A DNA stretch of 64,000 nt, taken from NCBI RefSeq assembly GCF_009299505.1, contig NZ_WBSM01000001.1, positions 496,001 to 560,000 on the forward strand. The letters are read 5' to 3'. The position numbers and the translations under genes were made by a program. This document shows, piece by piece, positions 7,782 through 14,602 of the stretch (positions within the stretch are counted from its first letter, which is position 1; each line of letters starts with the position of its first letter). This DNA is from Bifidobacterium ramosum. Its GTDB lineage: Bacteria > Actinomycetota > Actinomycetes > Actinomycetales > Bifidobacteriaceae. The notes under the pieces are model-generated. The model saw only the letters and a list, made by a program, of their open reading frames with translations, was not told the DNA's origin and did no database searches.

Positions 7782-9213
7782 TGCCTGCGCTCCTTAACAG
7801 ATCGTTCAACACGCTCGACGCGGCCGCCTTGCGCTTGTCCGACAACAGGCGGGTGATGTCCGCGTCGGGGAAATTGAGTTTTTCAAGGATGACGCGACTG
7901 TTCGCGAGCCATGGAATCGCCTGCACCATCTTGAGCACCGCGTCGGCCATCGCCGCCTGCGAAGGCCGTTCAGGATCCCGCCAGTTGACCTTGAGATGTT
8001 TCAATGCCTCGTCATCCGGACTCGTACCGTTCAATACGGCCATGTCACGGGCGGCGCAGCATAATTGGCCGCCGAACGCGTCACAGGTGTTGCGAGCCTC
8101 GATGACCAATTCCGTCTCCGCGGCAGCGATCGCATCAGCACTGGACGGGCCTGAATCGGTCATGACGCCCAGCTGGGCCATCGGCACGCCGGTGGCGCCG
8201 CTGAACCTGCCGGCCAAGGTGCGCAGCATGTCGGAATGCGGCTGCATCGTCATCTGCGAGAACTGGCCGATCGAAGGCATCTGGCCGTCCTCGTCTCGGC
8301 CTATGACCAGCATCTTCGACAATGCGGCCTGCCATCCCGTCAAGGTCTTGCCGCTCACGCCGGCTGGCGGCTCGGCGCCGAGCAGGTAACGCTGCGGACT
8401 CGAATAGAATTCCGCGCTGACCTCCATGCGCAGCATCGTACGCACCGCCGTATCGGTCAGACTCATGACCTCGCGGTTGATACGGCTGCGGCCGAATGGC
8501 CTGTGCAGATCCTGATGGTAGGGCAGCACATACACGGGAACATGCCCCATGTTCGTCTCGCGCGGCTCGTCGGCAATATAACGGCCATTGGACAGCCTAT
8601 GGATACGCACCGTGAACCCGGGCTCGTACAGCATGATCTCCGAGGGAACCAGCGTATGGGTATCGGCGTAAATTCGCTGATCAATATCCAATATGGTCAT
8701 TGCGGCCGTGAGCCCATGGCGCTCCCAACTCCACAGGCCGGTCGCGTACAGAGCGGAATGGAATGACACGACTACTTTGGAGTCGATGCCATCCTCCGGC
8801 GTTGCGGATCGTACCGCGAGGAACGAGCATGAGTGGGTAAGGCCGGAGCGGGTCGCCTGAGGCAGCATGCCTATGAAATCGTTCGCCTGCAGTACCTCGT
8901 CCAAACCAAGCGGGTCCAAGTCGTCGCCGGTGGTCACGAACCCATCGAAGCGTACACGGTTGGCGAGCACGTCCACGGCCTTCGCGGGCCAGCCGACCAC
9001 CTCGTCCAGTTTCGCGCTTTCCAGACTGTCGGGCACCGCTATGCCCAGATTCTTCAGCCGGTTGCGCCCGTCGTAATAGGTGGAGCGCAGCATGTTGCGA
9101 TCCACCCTCATGGACCATTGCCGGCACATTGCCGTCCAATCCGCCTGAAAACCAGAGGGAAGATCATCGACGTCGGACATCATCTGCCACAACAGCGGGA
9201 TAGGTTCGCTCAT
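7651..9213 (-). CDS. portal protein
   Basis: 520 residues, SPP1 gp6-like. It forms the dodecameric DNA entry ring of the head. Typical portal stretches are WQMMSDVDDLPSGFQADWTAM, YYDGRNRLKNLGIAVPDSL, the central EVMSLTDTAVRTMLRMEVSAEFY, and FSGATGVPMAQLGVMTDSGPSSADAIAAAE, which matches the conserved portal stem/clip region. The C-terminus is low-complexity glycine/alanine. The start overlaps the terminase stop (ATGA), and the 3' end overlaps the MuF gene, an unusually long but clear overlap. Confidence 0.93.
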   Translation of the reverse strand: MSEPIPLLWQMMSDVDDLPSGFQADWTAMCRQWSMRVDRNMLRSTYYDGRNRLKNLGIAVPDSLESAKLDEVVGWPAKAVDVLANRVRFDGFVTTGDDLDPLGLDEVLQANDFIGMLPQATRSGLTHSCSFLAVRSATPEDGIDSKVVVSFHSALYATGLWSWERHGLTAAMTILDIDQRIYADTHTLVPSEIMLYEPGFTVRIHRLSNGRYIADEPRETNMGHVPVYVLPYHQDLHRPFGRSRINREVMSLTDTAVRTMLRMEVSAEFYSSPQRYLLGAEPPAGVSGKTLTGWQAALSKMLVIGRDEDGQMPSIGQFSQMTMQPHSDMLRTLAGRFSGATGVPMAQLGVMTDSGPSSADAIAAAETELVIEARNTCDAFGGQLCCAARDMAVLNGTSPDDEALKHLKVNWRDPERPSQAAMADAVLKMVQAIPWLANSRVILEKLNFPDADITRLLSDKRKAAASSVLNDLLRSAGNAANNPDGSDGAADRAVGGGQARPAGTGQDLAADTGSAAQPAT

Positions 9214-10673
9214 AACGCCACCGCCTTCGCTTTACGTCCCGGACGCCTTTTCGATGTGAACGCGCCGTGCAATGCCAACGTGACTGCCTGCAACGGGCTG
9301 ATGTCGATGTCCGAGCCTTTCTTGTTCCATGCGCGCATGCCGTTGGGACCCATGTCGCGCAGCGTGACGTTGCGGGCGGCCGAGTCGAGCTGGGGCTGCT
9401 GGTCGGCGGGCAGGTGCCACAGTGTTCCCGCGTGGATCATGTCGAGCATCCTTCCCGTGGCCGCTCCCAGGTCGCGCGTCTGCGTGACCGTGACCCTGAC
9501 GTGTCGTTTCTGCAGGTCGGGCACGAGGCTCATGGCGGGCGACTGCGTGTCGACCACGACCGCGCAGGTCTTCGGCCAGCGTTCCGCGAGCCATTCGACC
9601 GCCCATGCGATCCCGTTGCGTTTCACGTCCACGTACTCCTGCAGGTTCACCAGCGCGGTATCGTCCCCGTGGCGGACGGCGACGCCGATCGCCAACGCCG
9701 ACCGGTCGGGCGGCATGTCGAGCCCGTAGGCGACGCGCCCGTCGAGGTCGGGTTCCCTGACGACGCCGGCGTCCCATTGTTTCGGGTCGATCGCGTTCGC
9801 GGTGGCGTCCTCGTCCCAGATACCGAGGCATTCGCGGCGGAAGTTGTCGGCGGTGAACTGTCCGTACAGATTGAGGATGGATTCGTCGCTCGTGTGGTTC
9901 GGGTATGAGGGATTGGCCTTGCGCCATTGGCTGCGGTCGAGGGGGTCGCAGTCGCGGTCGGCGCTGAACTCCACGTACATCGTGTTCCTGACCTTGTGCG
10001 CGAGTGCTTCACTGCGGTGTCTGGCGAAGACCTCGCCTTCCATGTCGGGGGCGGGCGGCGTGCCCATGTAGATCGTCTGCGGGTTGTCGGCACGGTTCTG
10101 CGTCGGCAGCACGGCCGCGAGCGCGGAGTCGGACAGTTGCTGGGCCTCGTCCAGGACGATCAGGCCGACCTTCTTGAAGCCGCGGATCGCACCGTTCTCG
10201 CGGGCCTTGAACGCGAGCGTGCTGCCGTTGCGGAATTCGAAGCGCTCCTGCCCGGCGGCGGAGTGCACGCCCTTGACGGGGTCGATGTAGGGCAGCATCA
10301 GATCGTTGTACACGATCTCGTCGCGCATCGTCAGGAACGTGTCATGCGTGACGGAGAAGTGGTGCGTGGTCCAGATTGCCGTGAATCGCGGCTGCTGGAT
10401 GCATCGCTGGAACGGAATGAACCCGATGTCGTACGTTTTTCCCGCCTGCCGGGGGATGGAGATGTCGCCGTTGCGCGCGGCCCATTTGCCGTCGGCGCGT
10501 TTGGCGAGCAGCAGGCGGTTGATGTCGCGCTGCCAGTCGTCCAGGTCGAAGCCCAGGGAGCGGACGAACGCGTACAGAGCTGGTTCGGCGGTGCTCACGA
10601 TGCCGTCAGGGATGATCGTCTGCGCCGATCCGGTCACCCAGAGGCTCGTCGGCGACGTTGAGTGCTGTTGCAA
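9210..10673 (-). CDS. terminase large subunit
   Basis: 487 residues. The packaging ATPase shows a Walker A variant at 73-80 (IPRQAGKT), Walker B at 171-177 (LIVLDEA) and a coupling motif YMGTPPAPD. A C-terminal nuclease domain has acidic residues D319 (YGLDMPPDRSALAIG) and D375 (VVVDTQSPAM). The start is a TTG at 10673, chosen because an ideal AAGGAG site lies 7 nt upstream; it overlaps the small subunit gene by 68 nt. It pumps DNA into the prohead with the small subunit and portal. Confidence 0.95.
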   Translation of the reverse strand: MQQHSTSPTSLWVTGSAQTIIPDGIVSTAEPALYAFVRSLGFDLDDWQRDINRLLLAKRADGKWAARNGDISIPRQAGKTYDIGFIPFQRCIQQPRFTAIWTTHHFSVTHDTFLTMRDEIVYNDLMLPYIDPVKGVHSAAGQERFEFRNGSTLAFKARENGAIRGFKKVGLIVLDEAQQLSDSALAAVLPTQNRADNPQTIYMGTPPAPDMEGEVFARHRSEALAHKVRNTMYVEFSADRDCDPLDRSQWRKANPSYPNHTSDESILNLYGQFTADNFRRECLGIWDEDATANAIDPKQWDAGVVREPDLDGRVAYGLDMPPDRSALAIGVAVRHGDDTALVNLQEYVDVKRNGIAWAVEWLAERWPKTCAVVVDTQSPAMSLVPDLQKRHVRVTVTQTRDLGAATGRMLDMIHAGTLWHLPADQQPQLDSAARNVTLRDMGPNGMRAWNKKGSDIDISPLQAVTLALHGAFTSKRRPGRKAKAVAL

Positions 10674-10893
10674 CCGGGTTCTCCTTCTCCGCTTCGGCCA
10701 TGTCGATGGCCTCGATCTGCTCGGTGATGTCCACGATCCGTTTCGTCAACGCCGCCAGATCGCGTGGCGAAACCTTGCCGGAATCCAACTGGTCTGCGAT
10801 CAGGTTGCGCAGGCTCACCAATAGTCGGCGGCGATCCCCGGAATTGGCGGCGTTCCTTACCGTCGCCTGTCTTTTCGAAGCACGTCCAGCCAT
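10606..10893 (-). CDS. terminase small subunit-like protein
   Basis: 95 residues with a basic N-terminus (MAGRASKRQATVRNAANSGDRRR) and two predicted helices (LLVSLRNLIADQLDSGKVSPRDLAALTKRIVDITEQIEAID). Helical small proteins of this kind directly before the large terminase in actinophages act as the DNA-recognising subunit. A GGAGGTG site precedes ATG 10893. The end overlaps the large subunit start, suggesting coupled translation. Family assignment relies on position as well as sequence. Confidence 0.75.
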   Translation of the reverse strand: MAGRASKRQATVRNAANSGDRRRLLVSLRNLIADQLDSGKVSPRDLAALTKRIVDITEQIEAIDMAEAEKENPVATALNVADEPLGDRIGADDHP

Positions 10894-10952
10894 CCGAAGA
10901 CACCTCCTGACGGTCGGATTCCTCCTTCCGGAACCTGTGGAAAAACACGTGT

Positions 10953-10974
10953 AAAAAAATAGGCGCTATGCGCC
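10953..10974 (-). terminator. rho-independent terminator after the HNH gene
   Basis: The minus strand reads GGCGC-ATA-GCGCC (10974-10962) followed by TATTTTTTT. It separates the HNH gene from the terminase genes, so the late genes probably need their own promoter downstream of it or antitermination. Confidence 0.65.
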
Positions 10975-11015
10975 GGGGGAGCCGAAGCCGGGTGGGGAGG
11001 GGATACCGGGGTGGG

Positions 11016-11363
11016 TCACAGGTCGAGTCGTTGGAATGGGATCGCGGTCGGTTTGGTCTGGGTGTTCGTGCCGTTGCCGTTGAGGATGTTGGAGACTTCT
11101 CGCCTTGCCCATTGCAATGTGTGCGTTCCTTTGACTTGGTTGCACCATCGGTGCGCGGCTCCGCTGTTGGCGTAGGTGAGCGTGCCGCCTCTCGCCAATG
11201 GGATCGTCTCGTCGACGACGTAGCTCCATGGGTGCGGTGGTTTGAGCGTGTAGTCGATGGGCCGTCCGCAGATGTAGCAGCATGTGTTCGCGGCCTTGAC
11301 GCGGGCTCGCATGAGGCGTCGCCTGTGACCGTTGGCATACCGTGGGTTGTGCTTGTGCGCCAT
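11016..11363 (-). CDS. HNH endonuclease
   Basis: 115 residues from ATG 11363; a GTG at 11372 is also possible. A basic N-terminus (MAHKHNPRYANGHRRRLMRARV) is followed by CYIC, then VDETIPLARGG and AAHRWCNQVKG, which give the zinc-coordinating and HNH catalytic pattern. Small HNH proteins beside terminase in cos-type siphophages help the terminase cut concatemers during packaging. It is followed by a terminator and lies upstream of the small terminase gene. Confidence 0.87.
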   Translation of the reverse strand: MAHKHNPRYANGHRRRLMRARVKAANTCCYICGRPIDYTLKPPHPWSYVVDETIPLARGGTLTYANSGAAHRWCNQVKGTHTLQWARREVSNILNGNGTNTQTKPTAIPFQRLDL

Positions 11364-11418
11364 GGTGTTCACCGCCTTGGGATCGTTGGAATGTGTCGGC
11401 GTGTCGCGTGTTCCCGGC

Positions 11419-11447
11419 TTGCATATCTCTCATTATTAAGATATGAT
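11419..11447 (+). promoter_or_regulatory. sigma-70-type promoter with an overlapping dyad
   Basis: TTGCAT (11419-11424), 17 bp, TATGAT (11442-11447). CATATCT (11422-11428) and AGATATG (11439-11445) form a 7-bp dyad across the spacer, a likely operator. It drives the plus-strand cassette that starts at 11478. Confidence 0.75.
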
Positions 11448-11477
11448 AGTTATGTCGATCAAGGAAAGGAGGTGAGC

Positions 11478-11603
11478 ATGGAACTCAAGGATTGGCTTCA
11501 ACTGATCACCAGCTGGATCGCCATCGGCGTGACCATCTGGGTGGAGCTGCGCAAGGACGGCAACCCCAAGAAGGGAACCAAGCGCAAGCGCCGCAAGAAG
11601 TAA
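11478..11603 (+). CDS. 41-residue membrane peptide with a polybasic tail
   Basis: Starts MELKDWLQLITSWIAIGV at ATG 11478 behind a near-perfect AAGGAAAGGAGGTGA ribosome site. One membrane segment (about residues 6-22) is followed by ELRKDGNPKKGTKRKRRKK, a strongly positive cytoplasmic-type tail. It is the first gene of a plus-strand cassette inside a minus-strand phage region, with its own promoter and a following hairpin. The layout recalls small holin-like, type I toxin-like or superinfection-exclusion peptides, but no family is recognised. Confidence 0.72.
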   Translation: MELKDWLQLITSWIAIGVTIWVELRKDGNPKKGTKRKRRKK

Positions 11604-11606
11604 ACA

Positions 11607-11637
11607 GGGTTCCGGCTACTCCACTTAGCCGGAACCC
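11607..11637 (+). terminator. strong hairpin after the 41-residue gene
   Basis: Perfect 12-bp arms (GGGTTCCGGCTA at 11607-11618, complement at 11626-11637) with a 7-nt loop. No T-tract follows, so it may attenuate transcription or protect the upstream mRNA end rather than stop transcription fully. Confidence 0.55.
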
Positions 11638-11659
11638 CTCCCGCCAATCCTAGAACACC

Positions 11660-11824
11660 ATGAACACCATGAACAAATCAAGAACACTCGCCACAATGAG
11701 CATGCTCTTCGCCGTCATATCCGCCATGTTCGCCGCATCCGACCAGCGCATCGGAGCCATAGGCTTCGCCATCGCCGCCGGACTCGCCGGACTACTCGCC
11801 GGATGGAAACACGATGACGACTGA
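11660..11824 (+). CDS. 54-residue two-helix membrane protein
   Basis: Starts MNTMNKSRTLATMSMLFAV and ends AGWKHDDD. Two hydrophobic helices (about 10-27 and 33-49) surround a short ASDQRIG turn, so it is probably a hairpin membrane protein with both ends on the same side. An internal ATG at 11669 is an alternative start. Its stop lies inside the next gene (11-nt overlap), which indicates co-translation. Function unknown; holin-like topology is possible but there is no endolysin nearby. Confidence 0.6.
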   Translation: MNTMNKSRTLATMSMLFAVISAMFAASDQRIGAIGFAIAAGLAGLLAGWKHDDD

Positions 11825-12026
11825 ATACCTCGGCGTCAAACAGGTCGCCGAACACCTCGGCATCACCCAAGGCGCACTCCTGACACTCAAACTACCCGAA
11901 CCCGACGCAATGATCGGCCGCACCCGCGGCTGGTCAGCCAAAACCATCGACCAATGGAACGCGCAACGTCCCGGCCGAGGCGTCGGCGGAGGCCGACCAC
12001 GCAAACACCCCAAAACAACCGACTGA
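11814..12026 (+). CDS. small helix-turn-helix DNA-binding protein
   Basis: 70 residues. TEYLGVKQVAEHLGITQGALLTLKLPEPDAMIG and GWSAKTIDQWNAQRPGRG follow the pattern of AlpA/MerR-like winged helix proteins that recognise DNA as excisionases or small regulators. The tail GGGRPRKHPKTTD is basic. It overlaps the previous gene and is the last gene of the plus-strand cassette. It could regulate its own promoter dyad at 11422-11445. An excisionase role is possible but it is far from the integrase. Confidence 0.7.
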   Translation: MTTEYLGVKQVAEHLGITQGALLTLKLPEPDAMIGRTRGWSAKTIDQWNAQRPGRGVGGGRPRKHPKTTD

Positions 12027-12028
12027 CC

Positions 12029-12067
12029 AAGAACGGCGCTCGCGGATATACCGTGAACGCCGTTCTT
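12029..12067 (+). terminator. rho-independent terminator of the plus-strand cassette
   Basis: AAGAACGGCG (12029-12038) pairs with CGCCGTTCTT (12058-12067) and is followed by TTG and further T-rich sequence. Confidence 0.8.
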
Positions 12068-12092
12068 TTGTCGGTGGTTTGTCCGGTATGCG

Positions 12093-12126
12093 AAAGCCCC
12101 GGAGGCTTGTCGCTGTCCGGGGCTTT
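12093..12126. terminator. second hairpin between convergent units
   Basis: AAAGCCCCGGA (12093-12103) pairs with TCCGGGGCTTT (12116-12126). It lies between the end of the plus-strand cassette and the end of the minus-strand toxin-antitoxin operon, so it probably works in both directions. Confidence 0.65.
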
Positions 12127-12202
12127 GCACACTGATGCTGATACGCAGTATACCACGGGGTGGCGGCAGCCTACTGCCGCTTGGGTTGCGTTTTTCGGAA
12201 GA

Positions 12203-12616
12203 TCAGCTGTAGCGTTCGTCGTCGAGCAGGGCTTCGAGTCGTTCGCGTAGGATCGTCGAGTAGTCGATCCCATGCTTGTTGGCCCATGTGATGAGCCATT
12301 TCGGCAGTTCGATTTCCACCGTGTCGATGTGGTTGCCGTATTGTTTGGCGTATTCGTCGGGGTCTACGAGGACGAGGGTCACGATGGCGTCCGCGGTGTC
12401 GGGGTGGATGTCCGCCATGTTCGATGCCCGTGGGGCTTTTCGTCCTTCCTCGAGTTCGCCGAGTATCCAGCCGTTGGCGGCGTCCTGCGCCATGTAGAGC
12501 GCGTCTGCGAGGTCGTATCCTTCGGTGATGACGCCTTTCAGGTCCGGCAGCTCCGCCGTGTAGCCGCCCGTGCCGTCCCTGAACGGCGTGAGGATGGCCG
12601 GGTAGGCGAGTTTCAT
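12203..12616 (-). CDS. HicB-like antitoxin without an adjacent HicA
   Basis: 137 residues. The N-terminal part (YPAILTPFRDGTGGYTAELPDL, then EGYDLADALYMAQDAANGWI) is the partial RNase H-like fold of HicB, and the C-terminal part (DTVEIELPKWLITWANKHGI, then ILRERLEALL) is a ribbon-helix-helix DNA-binding domain. No HicA-type double-stranded RNA-binding toxin is encoded on either side. Its ATG overlaps the stop of the RelE-linked antitoxin as ATGA, so it is the third gene of that operon. It may be a second antitoxin or repressor, or an anti-toxin decoy. Confidence 0.82.
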   Translation of the reverse strand: MKLAYPAILTPFRDGTGGYTAELPDLKGVITEGYDLADALYMAQDAANGWILGELEEGRKAPRASNMADIHPDTADAIVTLVLVDPDEYAKQYGNHIDTVEIELPKWLITWANKHGIDYSTILRERLEALLDDERYS

Positions 12617-12900
12617 GCCTGCGCCGCCTGGATGCTGATGCGGCCGCCGAGCGCGTGGATGACCTTGAGGATGGTCGCGAAGCTGGGGTTGCCGTCCTTG
12701 CTCAGGCTCTTGTAGAGGCTTTCGCGGCCGACGCCGGCCTCCTTGGCGATCTGTCCCATGCCGCGGGCCTTGGCGACGTCGCCGATGGCGGCCTGCATGA
12801 GCGCGGGGTCGCCGGTTTCGGCGGCCGCGTCGAGGTAGTCGATGATGTCCTGTTCGGTTTTGAGGTATTCGCTGGCGTCCCAGGCTTTGACGTTTACCAT
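12613..12900 (-). CDS. HTH antitoxin, HI1420-like addiction module antidote
   Basis: 95 residues. After KAWDASEYLKTEQDIIDYLDAAAE and DPALMQAAIGDVAKARGM comes a helix-turn-helix (IAKEAGVGRESLYKSLS) and NPSFATILKVIHALGGRI, the conserved layout of the HI1420/DNA-binding antidote family. It should bind the upstream RelE-type toxin and repress the shared promoter at 13212-13240. The ATG at 12900 overlaps the toxin stop, so the two are translationally coupled. Confidence 0.88.
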   Translation of the reverse strand: MVNVKAWDASEYLKTEQDIIDYLDAAAETGDPALMQAAIGDVAKARGMGQIAKEAGVGRESLYKSLSKDGNPSFATILKVIHALGGRISIQAAQA

Positions 12901-13205
12901 TGGTGTTCCTCCTTGAGCTGCTTGAGCAGGCTGTGGGCGTGGTCGATGTCGGCCTGCTGTCCTCGTTTGGTGCCGCCGGCGAGCAGCAGCATGAGGATGT
13001 CGCCTTTCTGCGCGAAGTAGACGCGGTATCCGGGGCCGAAGTGGAAGCGGAGTTCCGCGACGCCTTCTCCTACGGTATTGATGTCGCCGACGGGCTTGCC
13101 GGCGATGTCGCACTGTCGGATGCGGGAGATGATCTTGGCGCGGTCCTTGCCGTTTTTCAGCTTGTCGAGCCATGCGTCGAATTCGTCGGTGGTTTCGATC
13201 CTCAT
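12894..13205 (-). CDS. RelE/ParE-type toxin, HI1419 family
   Basis: 103 residues from ATG 13205. TDEFDAWLDKLKNGKDRAKIISRIRQC, GDINTVGEGVAELRFHFGPGYRVYFAQKGD and LMLLLAGGTKRGQQADIDHA are the signature segments of HI1419-type killer proteins, which have the RelE fold and are usually mRNA interferases. The open frame continues upstream of 13205 but the promoter elements overlap it. The predicted transcription start coincides with the ATG. The toxin precedes its antitoxin, as usual for this family. Confidence 0.9.
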   Translation of the reverse strand: MRIETTDEFDAWLDKLKNGKDRAKIISRIRQCDIAGKPVGDINTVGEGVAELRFHFGPGYRVYFAQKGDILMLLLAGGTKRGQQADIDHAHSLLKQLKEEHQW

Positions 13206-13240
13206 GCCACTATTGTATCTTGTGGAATACGATATGTCAA
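13206..13240 (-). promoter_or_regulatory. promoter of the RelE-type toxin-antitoxin operon
   Basis: Minus-strand TTGACA (13240-13235), 17 bp, TACAAT (13217-13212), then 6 nt to the ATG at 13205. The start point would fall on or next to the A of the ATG, giving a leaderless mRNA. A GTAT/ATAC dyad in the spacer is a possible antitoxin operator. Confidence 0.8.
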
Positions 13241-13998
13241 TCGTTGCGTGAGCCCATCGCCATCGCGAGCACCTCACGCACCGAGAACTCCCAGTAGCCG
13301 TCCGTCACCGGTTTGGACGAGGGGAGCTTGCCGCGGCGGATCCAGTCGGTGACCTGCTTGCGGCCGATCTCGTACCCGTACTCGTGTTTGAGCCATTCGG
13401 CCAGACCGGCGGGCGTGCGCGTCAGATGGCAGCGGTCGACCCGTTCGCCCATGTCCGTCCTGAGCGCGGGGACGTTGACCAGCGTGCCGCATCGTTCGCA
13501 GATTCGCCACGTCTCGCCGGGCGCGGCCGTGATCTCCGCGTCGCATCCGCCGGCGGGGCAGATGCCGACGATGCGCCGGCGTCGTGGTCTGCGGTCGACG
13601 AGCGGCTGGATCCGCAGATCATAGCGCGCCGTGAGCCGCAGGTAACGGCCGGCGTGCGGGGCCTTGCACAGGTCGGCCATATGGGTCATCATGCGCGGCA
13701 GCAGTTTCTGCCATGCGTCCGACCAGACGGCCCCGGCATCGGCCCATGCGGATTGGAGCATGTCCTCGGTCTCGGCGAGCAGGTCGTATCCGTGCAGGAT
13801 GACCGGCGTCGGCGCCGAATCGCCCGAACCGCCGCCTGTCTCGCTCTCCGCGAGCCGGTATTCGCGACGGCTGACCGCCTGCAGCAGCAGCATGTCGCGG
13901 CGCAGCGAATGCAGCGCGGCCGCGTATTCGCGCCGGCACGACGGACACAGCGTCCATCGCCCGTCGACGGTGTTGGTGCAGTTCTGGCATGTGCGCAT
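13237..13998 (-). CDS. phage zinc-ribbon protein with C-terminal helix-turn-helix
   Basis: 253 residues. The N-terminus has C4, C7 and C18-x2-C21 (TCQNC, LCPSC), a zinc ribbon. A second Cys set (CPAGGC, CERC) occurs near residues 145-170. The C-terminal GLAEWLKHEYGYEIGRKQVTDWIRRGKLP and YWEFSVREVLAMA form a winged helix/MerR-like DNA-binding element. It is probably a nucleic acid-binding regulator of the phage's middle or late genes. No named family is recognised. Confidence 0.72.
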   Translation of the reverse strand: MRTCQNCTNTVDGRWTLCPSCRREYAAALHSLRRDMLLLQAVSRREYRLAESETGGGSGDSAPTPVILHGYDLLAETEDMLQSAWADAGAVWSDAWQKLLPRMMTHMADLCKAPHAGRYLRLTARYDLRIQPLVDRRPRRRRIVGICPAGGCDAEITAAPGETWRICERCGTLVNVPALRTDMGERVDRCHLTRTPAGLAEWLKHEYGYEIGRKQVTDWIRRGKLPSSKPVTDGYWEFSVREVLAMAMGSRND

Positions 13999-14049
13999 GG
14001 CGAAACCCCCTGTAAGCGGCTAGACTGGAACACGCGCTAACTACTCCAG

Positions 14050-14071
14050 CCCCCGGCCGCAGGACCGGGGG
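14050..14071. terminator. GC-rich hairpin between early operon and zinc-ribbon gene
   Basis: CCCCCGG (14050-14056) pairs with CCGGGGG (14065-14071). T-rich sequence follows only on the plus strand, so direction is uncertain; it may end the leftward early operon at 14077 without a T-tract. Confidence 0.45.
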
Positions 14072-14076
14072 TTTCC

Positions 14077-14274
14077 TTATTCGCCGAAGTCGAACGACGG
14101 CGGTTCGATGAACTCGGGCCTGTACCGGTCGGATTTGCTTGCGGGCGGCTCCGGGTAGGTGAGCACGGCCCTCACCTCGTCGACGGTGAGGTTGAGGAGT
14201 TTCGCGGTGGTGGGGATGCCGTAGCCGCGTTCCGCCCAGTGATGGATCATCTCGCGTTTGGCCTTGCTGGTCAT
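14077..14274 (-). CDS. small HTH protein
   Basis: 65 residues from ATG 14274, which overlaps the previous stop as ATGA. KREMIHHWAERGYGIPTTAKLLNLTVDEVRAVL is a helix-turn-helix of the sigma-70 region 4/Cro type; the remaining EPPASKSDRYRPEFIEPPSFDFGE is proline-rich and acidic. It is the last gene of the leftward early operon and could regulate middle transcription. Family not recognised. Confidence 0.65.
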   Translation of the reverse strand: MTSKAKREMIHHWAERGYGIPTTAKLLNLTVDEVRAVLTYPEPPASKSDRYRPEFIEPPSFDFGE

Positions 14275-14474
14275 GGTTCCTCCGTTCCGGCGTCTTGGTT
14301 TTCCAACTGGTTGATGGCTTCGACGATGTCCTCGATGAGCAGGCGGCTTTCCTGCCATGCGAGCTCGTAGCCGAGGATGAACGTCTCGGGTTTGCTCAGC
14401 GCGTTCAGGTCGAGGTCAAGCGAGGTGAGCGCGTGCATGCTGCGCTGGCGTGGGGTGGGGAAGATCGTGGTCAT
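14271..14474 (-). CDS. small phage protein of unknown function
   Basis: 67 residues, MTTIFPTPRQRSMHALTSLD at the N-terminus, then a single long helix (SKPETFILGYELAWQESRLLIEDIVEAINQLEN) and an acidic end. Start and stop both overlap neighbours as ATGA, which is the main evidence that it is real. No motif that would suggest a function. Confidence 0.6.
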   Translation of the reverse strand: MTTIFPTPRQRSMHALTSLDLDLNALSKPETFILGYELAWQESRLLIEDIVEAINQLENQDAGTEEP

Positions 14475-14602
14475 TGCCGTTTCGCCTCCTCGACGAATCG
14501 TCGGTACAGTTCCGGGTCGAGCCTGCGCAGCGCCCGGCGGAAGCCGGGATCGCGGCAGAACAGCACGAACGGGCGCGTCCATGCCTCCCTGCGGGTCGTC
14601 AT
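14471..14602 (-). CDS. 43-residue basic phage protein
   Basis: Starts MTTRREAWTRPFVLFCRDPG and ends ELYRRFVEEAKRQ; arginine-rich and helical. Its ATG overlaps the stop of the replisome organiser and its stop overlaps the next ATG. Tight coupling on both sides supports a real gene. Function unknown; a replication accessory role is only suggested by position. Confidence 0.6.
   Translation of the reverse strand: MTTRREAWTRPFVLFCRDPGFRRALRRLDPELYRRFVEEAKRQ

Noticed and set aside
11814-12026. Excisionase for this prophage
   Set aside because: The fold would allow it, but the gene is in a separate cassette about 14 kb from the integrase; the gene at 19472-19741 is an equal candidate, so no excisionase name is given.
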